Shown here one piece after another: positions 18,929 to 28,602 of a stretch of DNA of 64,000 nt. Position 1 is the first letter of the stretch. Each line of letters opens with the position of its first letter. The stretch spans positions 1,241,949 through 1,305,948 of the forward strand of contig NZ_LFIP02000002.1 in NCBI RefSeq assembly GCF_001189235.2, written 5' to 3'. The DNA is from Bradyrhizobium embrapense. Its GTDB lineage: Bacteria; Pseudomonadota; Alphaproteobacteria; Rhizobiales; Xanthobacteraceae. Position numbers and translations under genes: made by a program. The notes under the pieces were generated by a model. It was not told where the DNA came from. It saw only the letters and a program-made list of their open reading frames with translations, and searched no databases.

Positions 18929-20200
18929 ATGAACGAGCAGTCCGAACCGCTGAGACGTGCTTCTAGTCTGGCCCGCGGATCGAACCGTGGCCGTCTCGTC
19001 GAAGTCTTGCGGCGTCAGGGGCCATTGCCGCGCGTCGAGCTCGCCCGCAGCACGGGACTGAGCTTTCCGGCCATTTCGGCCATCACGTCAAAGCTGATGG
19101 CGGAAGACCTGCTGTGCGAAGCCGAGACGGACGCGGCGACGTCGTTGCCCGACGATACCGACGAAGAGGACGCGGATGGGCTGAACGGCCGCCGCCGCGG
19201 CCGGCCGGCGGTCCTGCTGACCCTGAACCCCGAGTTCGGCCGCATCATTGCCGTCTCGCTGCGCATGAACCTGATCGAGACATTGCTCGCCGATTTCAGT
19301 GGCTCTGCCCTGGCACAATCGCGGCTCGAGCTCACGACCCGCGGGCTCGATGCCGGCGGGTTATGCGACCTCGTGACCGCGCAGATCGACGCCATGCTCG
19401 ATGAGACGGCCACGCCGCGGGACCGGCTGCTCGGAATCGGGATTGCGCTGCAGGGCATCGTCGATGCCGACACCGGCCGGCATCTGTGGAGCCCGGCGCT
19501 GTCGATCACCGACGTCGATCTGGCAAAACCGATCCGCGAGGCATTCGGCGTTGACGTCGTGATGGCGAACGACGCGGTCGCGGTGGCGCTGGCCCTCGTG
19601 GCGGCCGAGCCGGCGCTGGCGCAGGGCCTCACGGCGACGCTCATGGTCGGTCACGGCATCGGCATGGGCATCGTCGTCGACGGTGAAGCGCGCTGGGGGG
19701 CCGGCGCGGGCAGCGAGATCGGCCATGTCAAGTTGACGCCGAACGGTCCGCAATGCCGCTGCGGTCAGCGCGGCTGCATCGAGGCCCATCTCGCCGACTA
19801 TGCGCTCTACCGCGACGCCCGCACCTTTCTCGATCTGCCACCGGCGGTGTCCCAGCAACCATCCGAGGCGCAGATGGCCCTGTTGCGCGCGCGGGCACGC
19901 GCCGGCGATCCCCGTCTCGAACAGCTGTTCCGGCAGGCGGGCTACGCACTTGCCGAAGCGGTAGCCACGACGATCTCGGTGTTGCGCCCGCATCATTTGA
20001 TCCTCGCAGGTCCCGGCCTGCAGGCGTTTGACATGATGCGCGCTGCCTATGAGGAGCGGCTCGAGCAGGCCGTGTTGCCGTGGCTGCTCAAGTCCACTGC
20101 GATCCATGTTCGTCCGAGCGAGTCGGCGACGATTGTCGACGGCATGGTGCGGCGCACGCTGCGGGTTGTGGACCGAAATCACATGGAGACGACCGAGTGA
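18929..20200 (+). CDS. ROK-family transcriptional regulator
   Basis: This ~423-residue protein has an N-terminal winged helix-turn-helix (NRGRLVEVLRRQ, then RVELARSTGLSFPAISAIT) followed by a sugar-kinase-like ROK domain. The zinc-binding consensus is present as CRCGQRGCIEAH, preceded by GAGSEIGHVKL. Such proteins repress sugar-uptake operons and are released by a sugar or sugar phosphate. ATG 18929 has no clear ribosome-binding site. A TTG at 18893 preceded by GAGG is an alternative, but the intervening codons are AT-rich and not protein-like. An acidic insertion (DDTDEEDADG) lies between the HTH and ROK domains. It is divergent from the transporter operon 15074-18687 and followed by an SDR dehydrogenase gene, so control of that sugar locus is likely. 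Confidence 0.87.
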   Translation: MNEQSEPLRRASSLARGSNRGRLVEVLRRQGPLPRVELARSTGLSFPAISAITSKLMAEDLLCEAETDAATSLPDDTDEEDADGLNGRRRGRPAVLLTLNPEFGRIIAVSLRMNLIETLLADFSGSALAQSRLELTTRGLDAGGLCDLVTAQIDAMLDETATPRDRLLGIGIALQGIVDADTGRHLWSPALSITDVDLAKPIREAFGVDVVMANDAVAVALALVAAEPALAQGLTATLMVGHGIGMGIVVDGEARWGAGAGSEIGHVKLTPNGPQCRCGQRGCIEAHLADYALYRDARTFLDLPPAVSQQPSEAQMALLRARARAGDPRLEQLFRQAGYALAEAVATTISVLRPHHLILAGPGLQAFDMMRAAYEERLEQAVLPWLLKSTAIHVRPSESATIVDGMVRRTLRVVDRNHMETTE

Positions 20201-20272
20201 ACCTCGGGAGCTGCGGCTCCTGCTTGAGCCGCAGCAACGCAACCGACGCGCTTCAGGCGCCAAAGCGAGAGA

Positions 20273-21037
20273 ATGCCAATGCAGGGTGCCATCTATCCAA
20301 GCCTCAAGGACCGGACCGTCCTGGTCACCGGTGGCGGTTCCGGTATCGGCGAGGCCATCGTCCGCCAGTTCATCAGCCAGGGCGCGCGGGTTGGCTTCAT
20401 CGATATCGATGTGACGTCTTCGGAGCAGCTGCTGTCCGATTTGGGAGCGCATGCCCGCGTGCACTTCGAGCACGCCGACCTGCGCGACATCGGCGCGCTG
20501 CGACGCGCGGTTGCCGGTATCCGCGAGGCGCTCGGGCCGATCACCATCCTGGTCAACAACGCGGCGCGCGACGACCGTCACGCGATCGAGGACGTCACAC
20601 CGGAATTCTGGGACGAGCGCTTCGCCGTCAACCTGAAGCATCAGTTCTTCAGCGCCCAGGCGGTCGCACCCGACATGAAACAGGCAGGGGGCGGTTCGAT
20701 CGTCAACATCGGCTCGGTGAGCTGGGTGATCGGTCAGGGCAACATGCCCTGCTACACCACGGCCAAATCTGCGGTTCAGGGCCTCACCCGCGCGTTGGCC
20801 CGCGATCTCGGGCCGCACAACGTGCGGGTCAACTCCATCCTGCCCGGATGGATCATGACCCAGCGGCAGCAGGATCTATGGTTGACGCCCGAAGGGGTGG
20901 CCGAGCTGATGCAGCGCCAATGCCTCAAGCGCAAGCTCGTGCCGGACGACATCGCCCGTGTCGTCCTGTTTTTCGCCGCCGACGACAGCGGCGCCTGCAC
21001 CAACCAGAGCCACATCGTCGATGGCGGCTGGGTCTAG
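20273..21037 (+). CDS. SDR oxidoreductase, D-xylose/aldose 1-dehydrogenase-like
   Basis: This 254-residue classical short-chain dehydrogenase has the nucleotide motif TGGGSGIG (19-26), NNA (95-97), serines at 148 and 150, and the catalytic pair Y161 and K165 (YTTAK). The opening AIYPSLKDRTVLVTGGGSG, the segment RDDRHAIEDVTPEFWDERF and the ending VDGGW match what I recall of the Caulobacter NAD-dependent D-xylose dehydrogenase XylB. The first step of oxidative (Weimberg-type) aldose breakdown is therefore the best guess. It lies 72 bases after the ROK regulator gene and near a sugar ABC importer, which supports that role. The precise sugar is uncertain, since L-arabinose, fucose and galactose dehydrogenases are close relatives. 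Confidence 0.8.
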   Translation: MPMQGAIYPSLKDRTVLVTGGGSGIGEAIVRQFISQGARVGFIDIDVTSSEQLLSDLGAHARVHFEHADLRDIGALRRAVAGIREALGPITILVNNAARDDRHAIEDVTPEFWDERFAVNLKHQFFSAQAVAPDMKQAGGGSIVNIGSVSWVIGQGNMPCYTTAKSAVQGLTRALARDLGPHNVRVNSILPGWIMTQRQQDLWLTPEGVAELMQRQCLKRKLVPDDIARVVLFFAADDSGACTNQSHIVDGGWV

Positions 21038-21093
21038 CGATCGCATCACAACTGGGGGAAGGACCCTCGTCGATCAGCCCGCGCCTGAGGCGG

Positions 21094-21311
21094 TCAACGC
21101 GTCGCGAAGCGCCTGACGCGCTTGTTGAGCGTGACGAGTTCGTCGACCGTCAGGCCGATGCCGTCCTGACGCGCGTGTCGCGCTCTTTGTGGAGATGGCA
21201 GGGCGGCCGACCGCGGCTCGCCATCTCGTCGGCGACGTACCGCCATGTTCCCGCGCTGGTTTGCAAGGTGCGGATTGCAACGTCGCCACCTATTCCGTAT
21301 ACGTCGTAGAA
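21094..21311 (-). pseudogene. Frameshifted small gene remnant, unknown function
   Basis: On the minus strand, one frame from 21311 reads a protein-like stretch (YDVYGIGGDVAIRTLQTSAG, then TWRYVADEMASRGRPPCHLH) and stops at 21150-21152. A second frame then continues with RQDGIGLTVDELVTLNKRVR and stops at 21094-21096. The two halves join naturally if one base is gained or lost around 21155-21185. No ATG opens the first frame, and a TAA precedes it at 21312-21314, so the 5' end is also damaged or uses TTG. I do not recognise the family. Alternatives are chance coding potential or a sequencing indel in a live ~70-residue gene. Confidence 0.35.
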
Positions 21312-21313
21312 TT

Positions 21314-21329
21314 ATCCGACCGGATGGTC
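21314..21329. promoter_or_regulatory. Palindromic site upstream of TetR gene
   Basis: ATCCG-AC-CGGAT is a perfect palindrome (21314-21325) overlapping GACC-GGAT-GGTC (21318-21329), about 95 bases before the TetR gene. It shares a CCG-N2-CGG core with the paaG operator at 25074-25087. It may be a diverged autoregulatory site of the TetR protein; this is weak, position-based evidence. Confidence 0.3.
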
Positions 21330-21421
21330 AATGAATCGCCACGCCGGACATGGCTTTGGGCCGGTGGTGATTTGCCCCTCGAGGCGAGCGCCGAATAGCC
21401 GGCAGGTGGAACTGACAGGAC

Positions 21422-22075
21422 ATGGCCCGATCGCGCGCCAAGGATTACGACGACAAGCGTCTCTCGATGCTGCATCGCTCCGCCGAGCTGTTTGCCGCGT
21501 CGGGCTATGTCGGCACGTCGATGAACACCATCGCCGACGCCTGCGGTGTCTCGAAGGCGCTGCTCTATCACTATTACCCCGACAAGGAGGCGATCCTGTT
21601 CGATATCCTGTCGTCGCATCTCGAGAAGCTCGTGGCGGCGGTCCGGAAGGCGAGCGCATCGGCCGGCGATCCGGTTGAGCGCTTCAGGACGATCGTGGCG
21701 ACCTTGCTCGAGCTCTACCGGCATGCTGACGCCGAGCATCAGGTCCAGATTGCGAGCCTCAAGCTGCTGCCGAAGGACAAGCAACAGCCGCTGCTTGCGA
21801 GCGAGCGGACCCTGGTCGGGATCATGTCGGATGCGCTCGCCGCGGCTGTGCCGACGGCCAAGCAGAAGCGCGTGCTCAAGCCGTTAACGATGAGCGTCTT
21901 CGGCATGCTGAACTGGCACTACATGTGGTTTCGCGAGGGCGGGCCGATGACCCGCGCCGAATACGCCGACTTCGTCGCGCAACTGGTGTTGGCCGGCGCG
22001 GAAGAGGCGGCCAACACCCGGCCGCGCAGCAAGGCAAAGCCCGCCGGCCGCAGCCGGCAGGCCGAGTTGCTCTGA
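21422..22075 (+). CDS. TetR/AcrR-family regulator, probable phenylacetate-pathway repressor
   Basis: This 217-residue protein has an N-terminal TetR helix-turn-helix (TSMNTIADACGVSKALLYHY, about residues 32-51, then YPDKEAIL) and an all-helical C-terminal ligand-binding region. The C-terminus is basic (RSKAKPAGRSRQ). It is convergent with paaZ, only three bases between stops. TetR-type PaaR repressors are commonly linked to paa genes and bind sites with an ACCG-N2-CGGT core, and such a site lies in the paaG promoter. I therefore infer that it represses paaG-paaZ and is released by phenylacetyl-CoA. Confidence 0.8.
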   Translation: MARSRAKDYDDKRLSMLHRSAELFAASGYVGTSMNTIADACGVSKALLYHYYPDKEAILFDILSSHLEKLVAAVRKASASAGDPVERFRTIVATLLELYRHADAEHQVQIASLKLLPKDKQQPLLASERTLVGIMSDALAAAVPTAKQKRVLKPLTMSVFGMLNWHYMWFREGGPMTRAEYADFVAQLVLAGAEEAANTRPRSKAKPAGRSRQAELL

Positions 22076-22078
22076 GCG

Positions 22079-24151
<2,073 letters not shown>

Positions 24152-24220
24152 CGAAATTGGATCCTCTGACTGGTGATCATTGATGCGTCTCGCCTTGCCG
24201 GCGGAATGTTCAATCTGCGG

Positions 24221-25012
24221 TTAGGCTCGTCCGGTGAAGCGTGGCGCGCGCTTTTCGAGGAACGCGGTGACGCCCTCGGCATAGTCTGCCGACCGGCCCG
24301 CGCGTCCCTGCAGGTCGCGCTCAAGCGTGAGCTGCGCATCGAGCGTGTTGGTCTCGGAGGCATCGAGCGCCTGCTTGATCAACGCAAGACCATCGGTCGG
24401 TTGCGTCGCGAGCGAGGCGGCGAGCGCATGGGCCTCCATCATCAGGTCGGAGTCCTCGACCACTTTCCAGATCATGCCCCATGTCTCCGCCCGCTCCGCG
24501 GAAACCGGTTCGGCCAGCATGGCCAAGGCACGAGCCCGCGCCGGGCCGACGAGCCGCGGCAGGAACCAGGTGCCGCCGGAATCCGGGACGAGGCCGAGCT
24601 TCGCGAAGGCCTGAATGAACTTGGCCGATCGCGCGGCGATCACGATATCGCAGGCAAGCGCCACGTTCGCGCCGGCGCCCGCGGCCACGCCGTTGACGGC
24701 GCATACGACCGGAATCGGAAGGCTGCGCAGCTTGCGCACCAGCGGGTTGTAGTATTTTTCGATCGGCACCGAGAGATCAGGCGTTTCGCCCGGCGTGAAC
24801 ACGCCGTCCGAGAGATCCTGCCCGGCGCAGAATCCGCGCCCGGCTCCGGTCAGGATCAGCGCGCGGCAGGATTTGTCCTGCTCGGCCGCGGTCAACGCGG
24901 CCATCAACGCTTTGTGCAGATCGGCGCTGAATGAATTTAGGCGGTCGGGTCTGTTGAGCGTCAGGACGCGATATCCGGCGCGGATATCGGTCAACACCAA
25001 ATTGCTGACCAT
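24221..25012 (-). CDS. paaG: 1,2-epoxyphenylacetyl-CoA isomerase PaaG
   Basis: This 263-residue crotonase-fold protein has the CoA and oxyanion-hole motifs RGFCAGQDLSDG and NGVAAGAGANVALACDIVIA, then FAKLGLVPDSGGTWFLPRLVG as typical of PaaG. It isomerises ring-1,2-epoxyphenylacetyl-CoA to oxepin-CoA and also handles later double-bond shifts in phenylacetate catabolism. It is the first gene of the paaG-paaZ unit. A promoter with an embedded palindromic operator lies 52-80 bases upstream of its start. Confidence 0.92.
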   Translation of the reverse strand: MVSNLVLTDIRAGYRVLTLNRPDRLNSFSADLHKALMAALTAAEQDKSCRALILTGAGRGFCAGQDLSDGVFTPGETPDLSVPIEKYYNPLVRKLRSLPIPVVCAVNGVAAGAGANVALACDIVIAARSAKFIQAFAKLGLVPDSGGTWFLPRLVGPARARALAMLAEPVSAERAETWGMIWKVVEDSDLMMEAHALAASLATQPTDGLALIKQALDASETNTLDAQLTLERDLQGRAGRSADYAEGVTAFLEKRAPRFTGRA

Positions 25013-25063
25013 GATTACCTCCCGTTGCGGCTTCTGATGACCGAGGTCGCATGACCTGCGACC

Positions 25064-25092
25064 GGATTACTATTGACCGTCCGGTCAGTCAA
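25064..25092 (-). promoter_or_regulatory. paaG promoter with embedded TetR-type operator
   Basis: On the minus strand, -35 TTGACT (25092-25087) and -10 TAATCC (25069-25064) are separated by exactly 17 bases. Within the spacer sits the perfect palindrome TGACCG-N2-CGGTCA (25074-25087), which also touches the -35. A repressor bound here would exclude RNA polymerase. The palindrome core fits what is known of TetR-type PaaR sites, and a TetR gene lies at the other end of the two-gene operon. Confidence 0.7.
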
Positions 25093-25400
25093 TTATATTT
25101 ATCCGCGCGCCCAGTCGGACGGCGTCTTCGGGCCGATCGGAGCGAACACGATTTTAGTCCCGGTCGCGAATTCGGGCGCAACAAATACAATTTGATCGGA
25201 GCAGTTTTGCGCGCGTTGCACGAGACCGCGCATTTGCGAAGCTTATGCGCAACCCTTGACACTTGTCAGATCGAAGCATCGGTGGAACCGGTGAAAGGTT
25301 CACGTTCAACGTCGCGTTGCATGGCCCCCATGCTGCGGTGTGCGCCGCCACAAATCAGCCGTATATGAGCGGCGACGTCCGCCGCCATGAGGGCGAGCCG
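25093..25400. other. Intergenic region between divergent paaG and the AraC-type gene
   Basis: About 308 bases with lower GC than the flanks (for example ATTATATTT near 25091). It probably holds the promoter of the AraC-type regulator. I see no convincing short gene; the in-frame extension of the regulator to 25263 does not look protein-like. Confidence 0.4.
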
Positions 25401-26381
25401 ATGACAATGCAGTCGGGCGATATCACAGGATTCCGGTTCTCGACCGCGCATTTCGGCGAGCGCGATCGCCTGCCGATCTTTCGCGAGCAGATCGGGCGCA
25501 TGATCGTCAAGCTCGATCCGGAGCCGCTCCACGACGGCGCGTTTCACGCCGAAGCGAATGTACGCGAATTGTCCGGGCTCGGCATCGGATCCTGGGCGTG
25601 CAGCAATCTCAAGATCGCAAGACCGCGCGAATTGCTGGACGGCACCGACGATTTGGTGCTGACGATCATCACGAGCGGCAACACCCGCGCCTCGCAGCGC
25701 GGCCGCGATATCGAGCTGGGCCCGGGCCAGGCTGTTCTGCAGTCGAGCGCGGAAGCGGGCAACATCGTGGTCCCGGTGTCGCCGAGCCGCTTCGTCGGTC
25801 TCCGGCTGCCACGCATGGCGCTGGCATCGCTGGTCAACGATCCCGAGGACATGCTGATCCGCGCGCTGCCAGCGAACACCGAGGCGATGCGCCTCCTTGC
25901 GCTTTACATCAGGGAACTCGACGACAGCTACCAGCTTTCGACTCCGGAGTTGCGCGGCGCCGTCGTCAAGCATCTGATCGATCTCGGCGCGCTGATCATC
26001 GGCGCCAACCGGGATGCAGCGGCTGCTGCGGAAGACGGCGGACTCGCGGCGGCGCGGCTCGCCGCGGTCAAGGCCGACATCAGCGCCAATCTCAGCTATG
26101 GCGACCTCTCGCTGCCCGCGGTGGCTGCCCGGCTGAAGCTGACGCCGCGCCGTATTCAGCGGCTGTTCGAGAGCGCGGGATCGACATTCTCAGCATTCGT
26201 GCTCGGCCAACGCCTGGCGCGCGCGCATCATTTATTGACCGACCCACGCCACAGCCGTAGCACCATCGGCACGATCGCGTTCGAGGTCGGGTTTGGCGAC
26301 CTGTCCTACTTCAATCGCACCTTCCGCCGGCAATACGGCATGACGCCGTCGGATATTCGCACGGTGCCGCGGCGTTCCTGA
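25401..26381 (+). CDS. AraC-family transcriptional regulator
   Basis: This 326-residue protein has a C-terminal AraC/XylS double helix-turn-helix (LSLPAVAARLKLTPRRIQRL, then TIGTIAFEVGFGDLSYFNRT and FRRQYGMTPSDIR). Its N-terminal sensor domain resembles the AraC_binding_2 type found in FeaR/NphR-like activators. The ATG at 25401 has a GAGG eight bases upstream; upstream in-frame ATG codons give an unlikely extension. It lies directly upstream of the cupin operon. Two transcription units nearby (26808 onward and 30361 onward) share promoter sites that look like AraC-type direct repeats, so it is the prime candidate for their activator. Confidence 0.85.
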   Translation: MTMQSGDITGFRFSTAHFGERDRLPIFREQIGRMIVKLDPEPLHDGAFHAEANVRELSGLGIGSWACSNLKIARPRELLDGTDDLVLTIITSGNTRASQRGRDIELGPGQAVLQSSAEAGNIVVPVSPSRFVGLRLPRMALASLVNDPEDMLIRALPANTEAMRLLALYIRELDDSYQLSTPELRGAVVKHLIDLGALIIGANRDAAAAAEDGGLAAARLAAVKADISANLSYGDLSLPAVAARLKLTPRRIQRLFESAGSTFSAFVLGQRLARAHHLLTDPRHSRSTIGTIAFEVGFGDLSYFNRTFRRQYGMTPSDIRTVPRRS

Positions 26382-26385
26382 CCGA

Positions 26386-26615
26386 ATGTCTCGGGTCCTC
26401 GGCCGCGCAGACGCGTGGCGGGTTGCTACGGTTCGCCGCATCCGGGCAGCCGCCGGACCTGTTCGACCAGCCGCCGCTGACGTTTTGCCGACAACACCGG
26501 CTCATTCGCGCACATCAACATCGCGCCGCACGCAGCCTTCGGCTCGGCAGGCCATGCGATGCTGCCGTCGATCGCGGCGTCCGAGCGGGCGATCATGAGC
26601 GGGCGGCTGGTCTGA
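26386..26615 (+). pseudogene. Possible remnant of a C-terminal coding region, frameshifted
   Basis: Between the AraC-type gene and the cupin promoter, one plus-strand frame reads a protein-like stretch ending PPDLFDQPPLTF at about 26485. The next frame continues ADNTGSFAHINIAPHAAFGS and ends AASERAIMSGRLV at a TGA (26613-26615). The frames join if one T of the TTTT at 26483-26486 is removed, and a TGA at 26478-26480 blocks the second frame alone. No start codon is apparent. I cannot name the family. A minus-strand frame here is also open, so chance coding character cannot be excluded. Confidence 0.3.
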
Positions 26616-26658
26616 GACGACCCTGCCGCCTGATAAGCCTGCGACAGGCGGCGACAAA

Positions 26659-26723
26659 TGTCGCATATGTCCAAATCACTGTCGCGTCGGTCCGTGCCGC
26701 ACGTCCGCGAAGCACCTAAAAGG
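26659..26723 (+). promoter_or_regulatory. Activator-type direct repeats and promoter of the cupin operon
   Basis: Two copies of TGTCGC-N4-GTCC start at 26659 and 26680, exactly 21 bases (two helical turns) apart. A TAAAAGG element follows at 26717-26723, 85 bases before the cupin ATG. The same arrangement with the same distances recurs at 30214-30278. Same-face direct repeats just upstream of a promoter are typical of AraC-type or response-regulator activation. The TAAAAGG is a presumed -10 or discriminator element. Confidence 0.65.
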
Positions 26724-26807
26724 CCGTTCCCGCCTGTTCTTGCCTTCGGGACGATTCCACGAATGCACGGGCAGTTTCGAACGGAGGGGGGTGCGACGAG
26801 GAGATCA

Positions 26808-27386
26808 ATGGATCACATCACCTTGCCATCGTCGCGTGACGCTGCCGCGGCTCGAACCTTCAAGTTGACCCCGCACGAGTCGGTGACCGTCCGTGAAGTG
26901 CGTTCCGATCATCTGACTGTGGAGGTCGTCTATTCGCCGGGCGGGCGGCCACCTCCCGCGCATTTCCATCCCGCGCAGGACGAGCATTTCGAAATCCTTG
27001 CCGGCCGTCTTCACGTCGTGCTTGACGGACAGAAGAAGGAACTCGGTCCGGGTGCAACATGTGACGTGCCGCGCGGTACGCCACATCGCATGTGGAATGC
27101 TGGCAGCGATCCGGTACGCGCGGTCTGGGTCACGACGCCGCCGAAGCGAACCCTCGAATGGTTTATGGCGCTGGATGGTTTGCAGCGCACGGGGCGCGTC
27201 GGCCGCGACGGAATGCCAGGATTGTTGGCGTTCGGCGTGTATCTGACTGCCTATCGCGACGTGTTTTGCCTCGCCGGTCCGCAGTGGCTGCTTCGTCCCG
27301 CGCTCGCGGGCCTGGCGGTCATCGGTCGGCTGCGCGGTTATCAGCCTCCTGCATCACGGGTCTTGAAATCGGTTCGGGAAGAATAA
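26808..27386 (+). CDS. Cupin-domain protein
   Basis: This 192-residue protein has one conserved cupin barrel. The metal-ligand pattern appears as PPPAHFHPAQDEHFEIL (His, His and Glu) with DVPRGTPHRMWNAG supplying the last His. The C-terminal third contains a hydrophobic region (FCLAGPQWLLRPALAGLAVI) that may be membrane-associated. ATG 26808 follows a good GAGGAGAT Shine-Dalgarno, so an upstream in-frame start at 26658 is rejected because it would begin inside the activator site. The stop overlaps the next gene's start (TAATG). Its substrate is unknown. Confidence 0.8.
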   Translation: MDHITLPSSRDAAAARTFKLTPHESVTVREVRSDHLTVEVVYSPGGRPPPAHFHPAQDEHFEILAGRLHVVLDGQKKELGPGATCDVPRGTPHRMWNAGSDPVRAVWVTTPPKRTLEWFMALDGLQRTGRVGRDGMPGLLAFGVYLTAYRDVFCLAGPQWLLRPALAGLAVIGRLRGYQPPASRVLKSVREE

Positions 27387-27994
27387 TGGCTCCGCCTCGC
27401 TTGATCGCTCGCCATCTCGCTCACCCGCGCGGCGTCTTCGGCCGTTTTGTCGGCGGCCTGATGAACCGGCGCAACAGCCGGATGAACCGCTTTGCGCTGC
27501 AATTGCTCGATGTGAAGTCCTCCGACCGCGTGGCCGAGATCGGGTTCGGTGGCGGCGCTACGCTCGGCCCCTTGCTGGATCGCGCTGCTCATCTGACGGC
27601 GGTCGATCGCTCGCGGGATGTGGTGGCGTGGGCGACTGCGCGATATCGGATTGCGGTCGATGCCGGACGCGCCGACTTCCGGATCGGAGAAATCGAGGCC
27701 TTGCCGCTTCAGAGCGGTCAGTTCGACAAGGTATGCAGCGTCAACACGGTGTACTTCTGGCGATCGCTGCCTGCAGGTGCCGGCGAGCTCAGGCGGGTGC
27801 TCAAGGCAGGTGGCGTGCTTGCGCTCGGCTTCCTGCCGGCCGATGCGATGGGGCGCTTGGGATTTCCCAAAGACATCTTCACCTTTCGAACCACAGGCGA
27901 TGTTGAACATGCCTTGCGGCAGGCGGGGTTCGGAGCAGTCGAGATCCATCGTCCCGAGCCTGACACGGCCTGGAATGTAATCGTTGCGCGATAG
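27386..27994 (+). CDS. Class I SAM-dependent methyltransferase
   Basis: This 202-residue protein has motif I VAEIGFGGGATLGPLL and an acidic ribose-binding residue in LTAVDRSRDVV. The post-II region is LPLQSGQFDKVCSVNTVYFW, followed by LRRVLKAGGVLALGFLP. It belongs to the Methyltransf_11/UbiE-like group; the substrate is not evident. Its ATG overlaps the cupin stop codon by one base, so the two proteins are translationally coupled and probably act in one pathway. Confidence 0.85.
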   Translation: MAPPRLIARHLAHPRGVFGRFVGGLMNRRNSRMNRFALQLLDVKSSDRVAEIGFGGGATLGPLLDRAAHLTAVDRSRDVVAWATARYRIAVDAGRADFRIGEIEALPLQSGQFDKVCSVNTVYFWRSLPAGAGELRRVLKAGGVLALGFLPADAMGRLGFPKDIFTFRTTGDVEHALRQAGFGAVEIHRPEPDTAWNVIVAR

Positions 27995-28124
27995 GAGGAG
28001 TGGTTGCCGTTCAAGATCGTTCGCAGCGAAGGCTGCGCGTGCATCGATACTGAACGCAGGGAGAGCTCGCGATGCAGCGAACCTGTTCGGCTCTGCGCGC
28101 ACTCATTCAGGAAGGATTGCGCTC

Positions 28125-28559
28125 ATGTCGGTTTCGCTCATTCGATCAGCATCAGTGCTTCTCTGCCTTCCAGCGGGAATAGCGCCGACCGAGGCCGCGG
28201 GTGCGAAACCTGTGCTCAGGATCGAGAACGGGTTCCAGCAGACCGTCGTGGTCTCGGCCGGGAGCGAACTCTCGTTTGGACCACCGCGGCAATCGGCGAT
28301 CCAGCCTGGTGGCACCAGCGCCGGCGAAATCACGATCTCGCTTGCGGCCGGCCCTGCCGCCGGTATTGCCAAGCTGCATGTTCTCGAGCGCAGCGCTGTC
28401 CCGATCGGATTCACGGCGACGGCCTGGCGGGGCCGGAAATCGATCGCCGTCGTCAAGCTTTGCGGTCATCTCGAGATAAACAGTTGGGTCGTTCTGCCGA
28501 TCGAGACGACGCATGTCGACGTCTCCGATTTTTTCCCGGTCAAGGACGGATGCGATTGA
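28125..28559 (+). CDS. Small exported protein, unknown function
   Basis: This 144-residue protein has a signal peptide (MSVSLIRSASVLLCLPAGIA, cleavage near TEAAGA) and a beta-rich mature part with a single Cys (VKLCGHLE). ATG 28125 follows AGGAAGGA; the upstream extension is not protein-like. It is followed by the DUF4424 gene after 43 bases and preceded by the methyltransferase gene, so it belongs to an exported-protein unit. No family is recognised. Confidence 0.6.
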   Translation: MSVSLIRSASVLLCLPAGIAPTEAAGAKPVLRIENGFQQTVVVSAGSELSFGPPRQSAIQPGGTSAGEITISLAAGPAAGIAKLHVLERSAVPIGFTATAWRGRKSIAVVKLCGHLEINSWVVLPIETTHVDVSDFFPVKDGCD

Positions 28560-28602
28560 CTGCCGCGAGTTTGCTTCCGCAATCAATAGAGAGGGAATGA
28601 AC

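Noticed and set aside
25263..25400. N-terminal extension of the AraC-type regulator
   Set aside because: The 46 extra codons are not protein-like and ATG 25401 has a ribosome-binding site.
26658..26807. N-terminal extension of the cupin protein starting MSHMSKS
   Set aside because: It would begin inside the activator repeat and upstream of the presumed -10; GAGGAG precedes ATG 26808.
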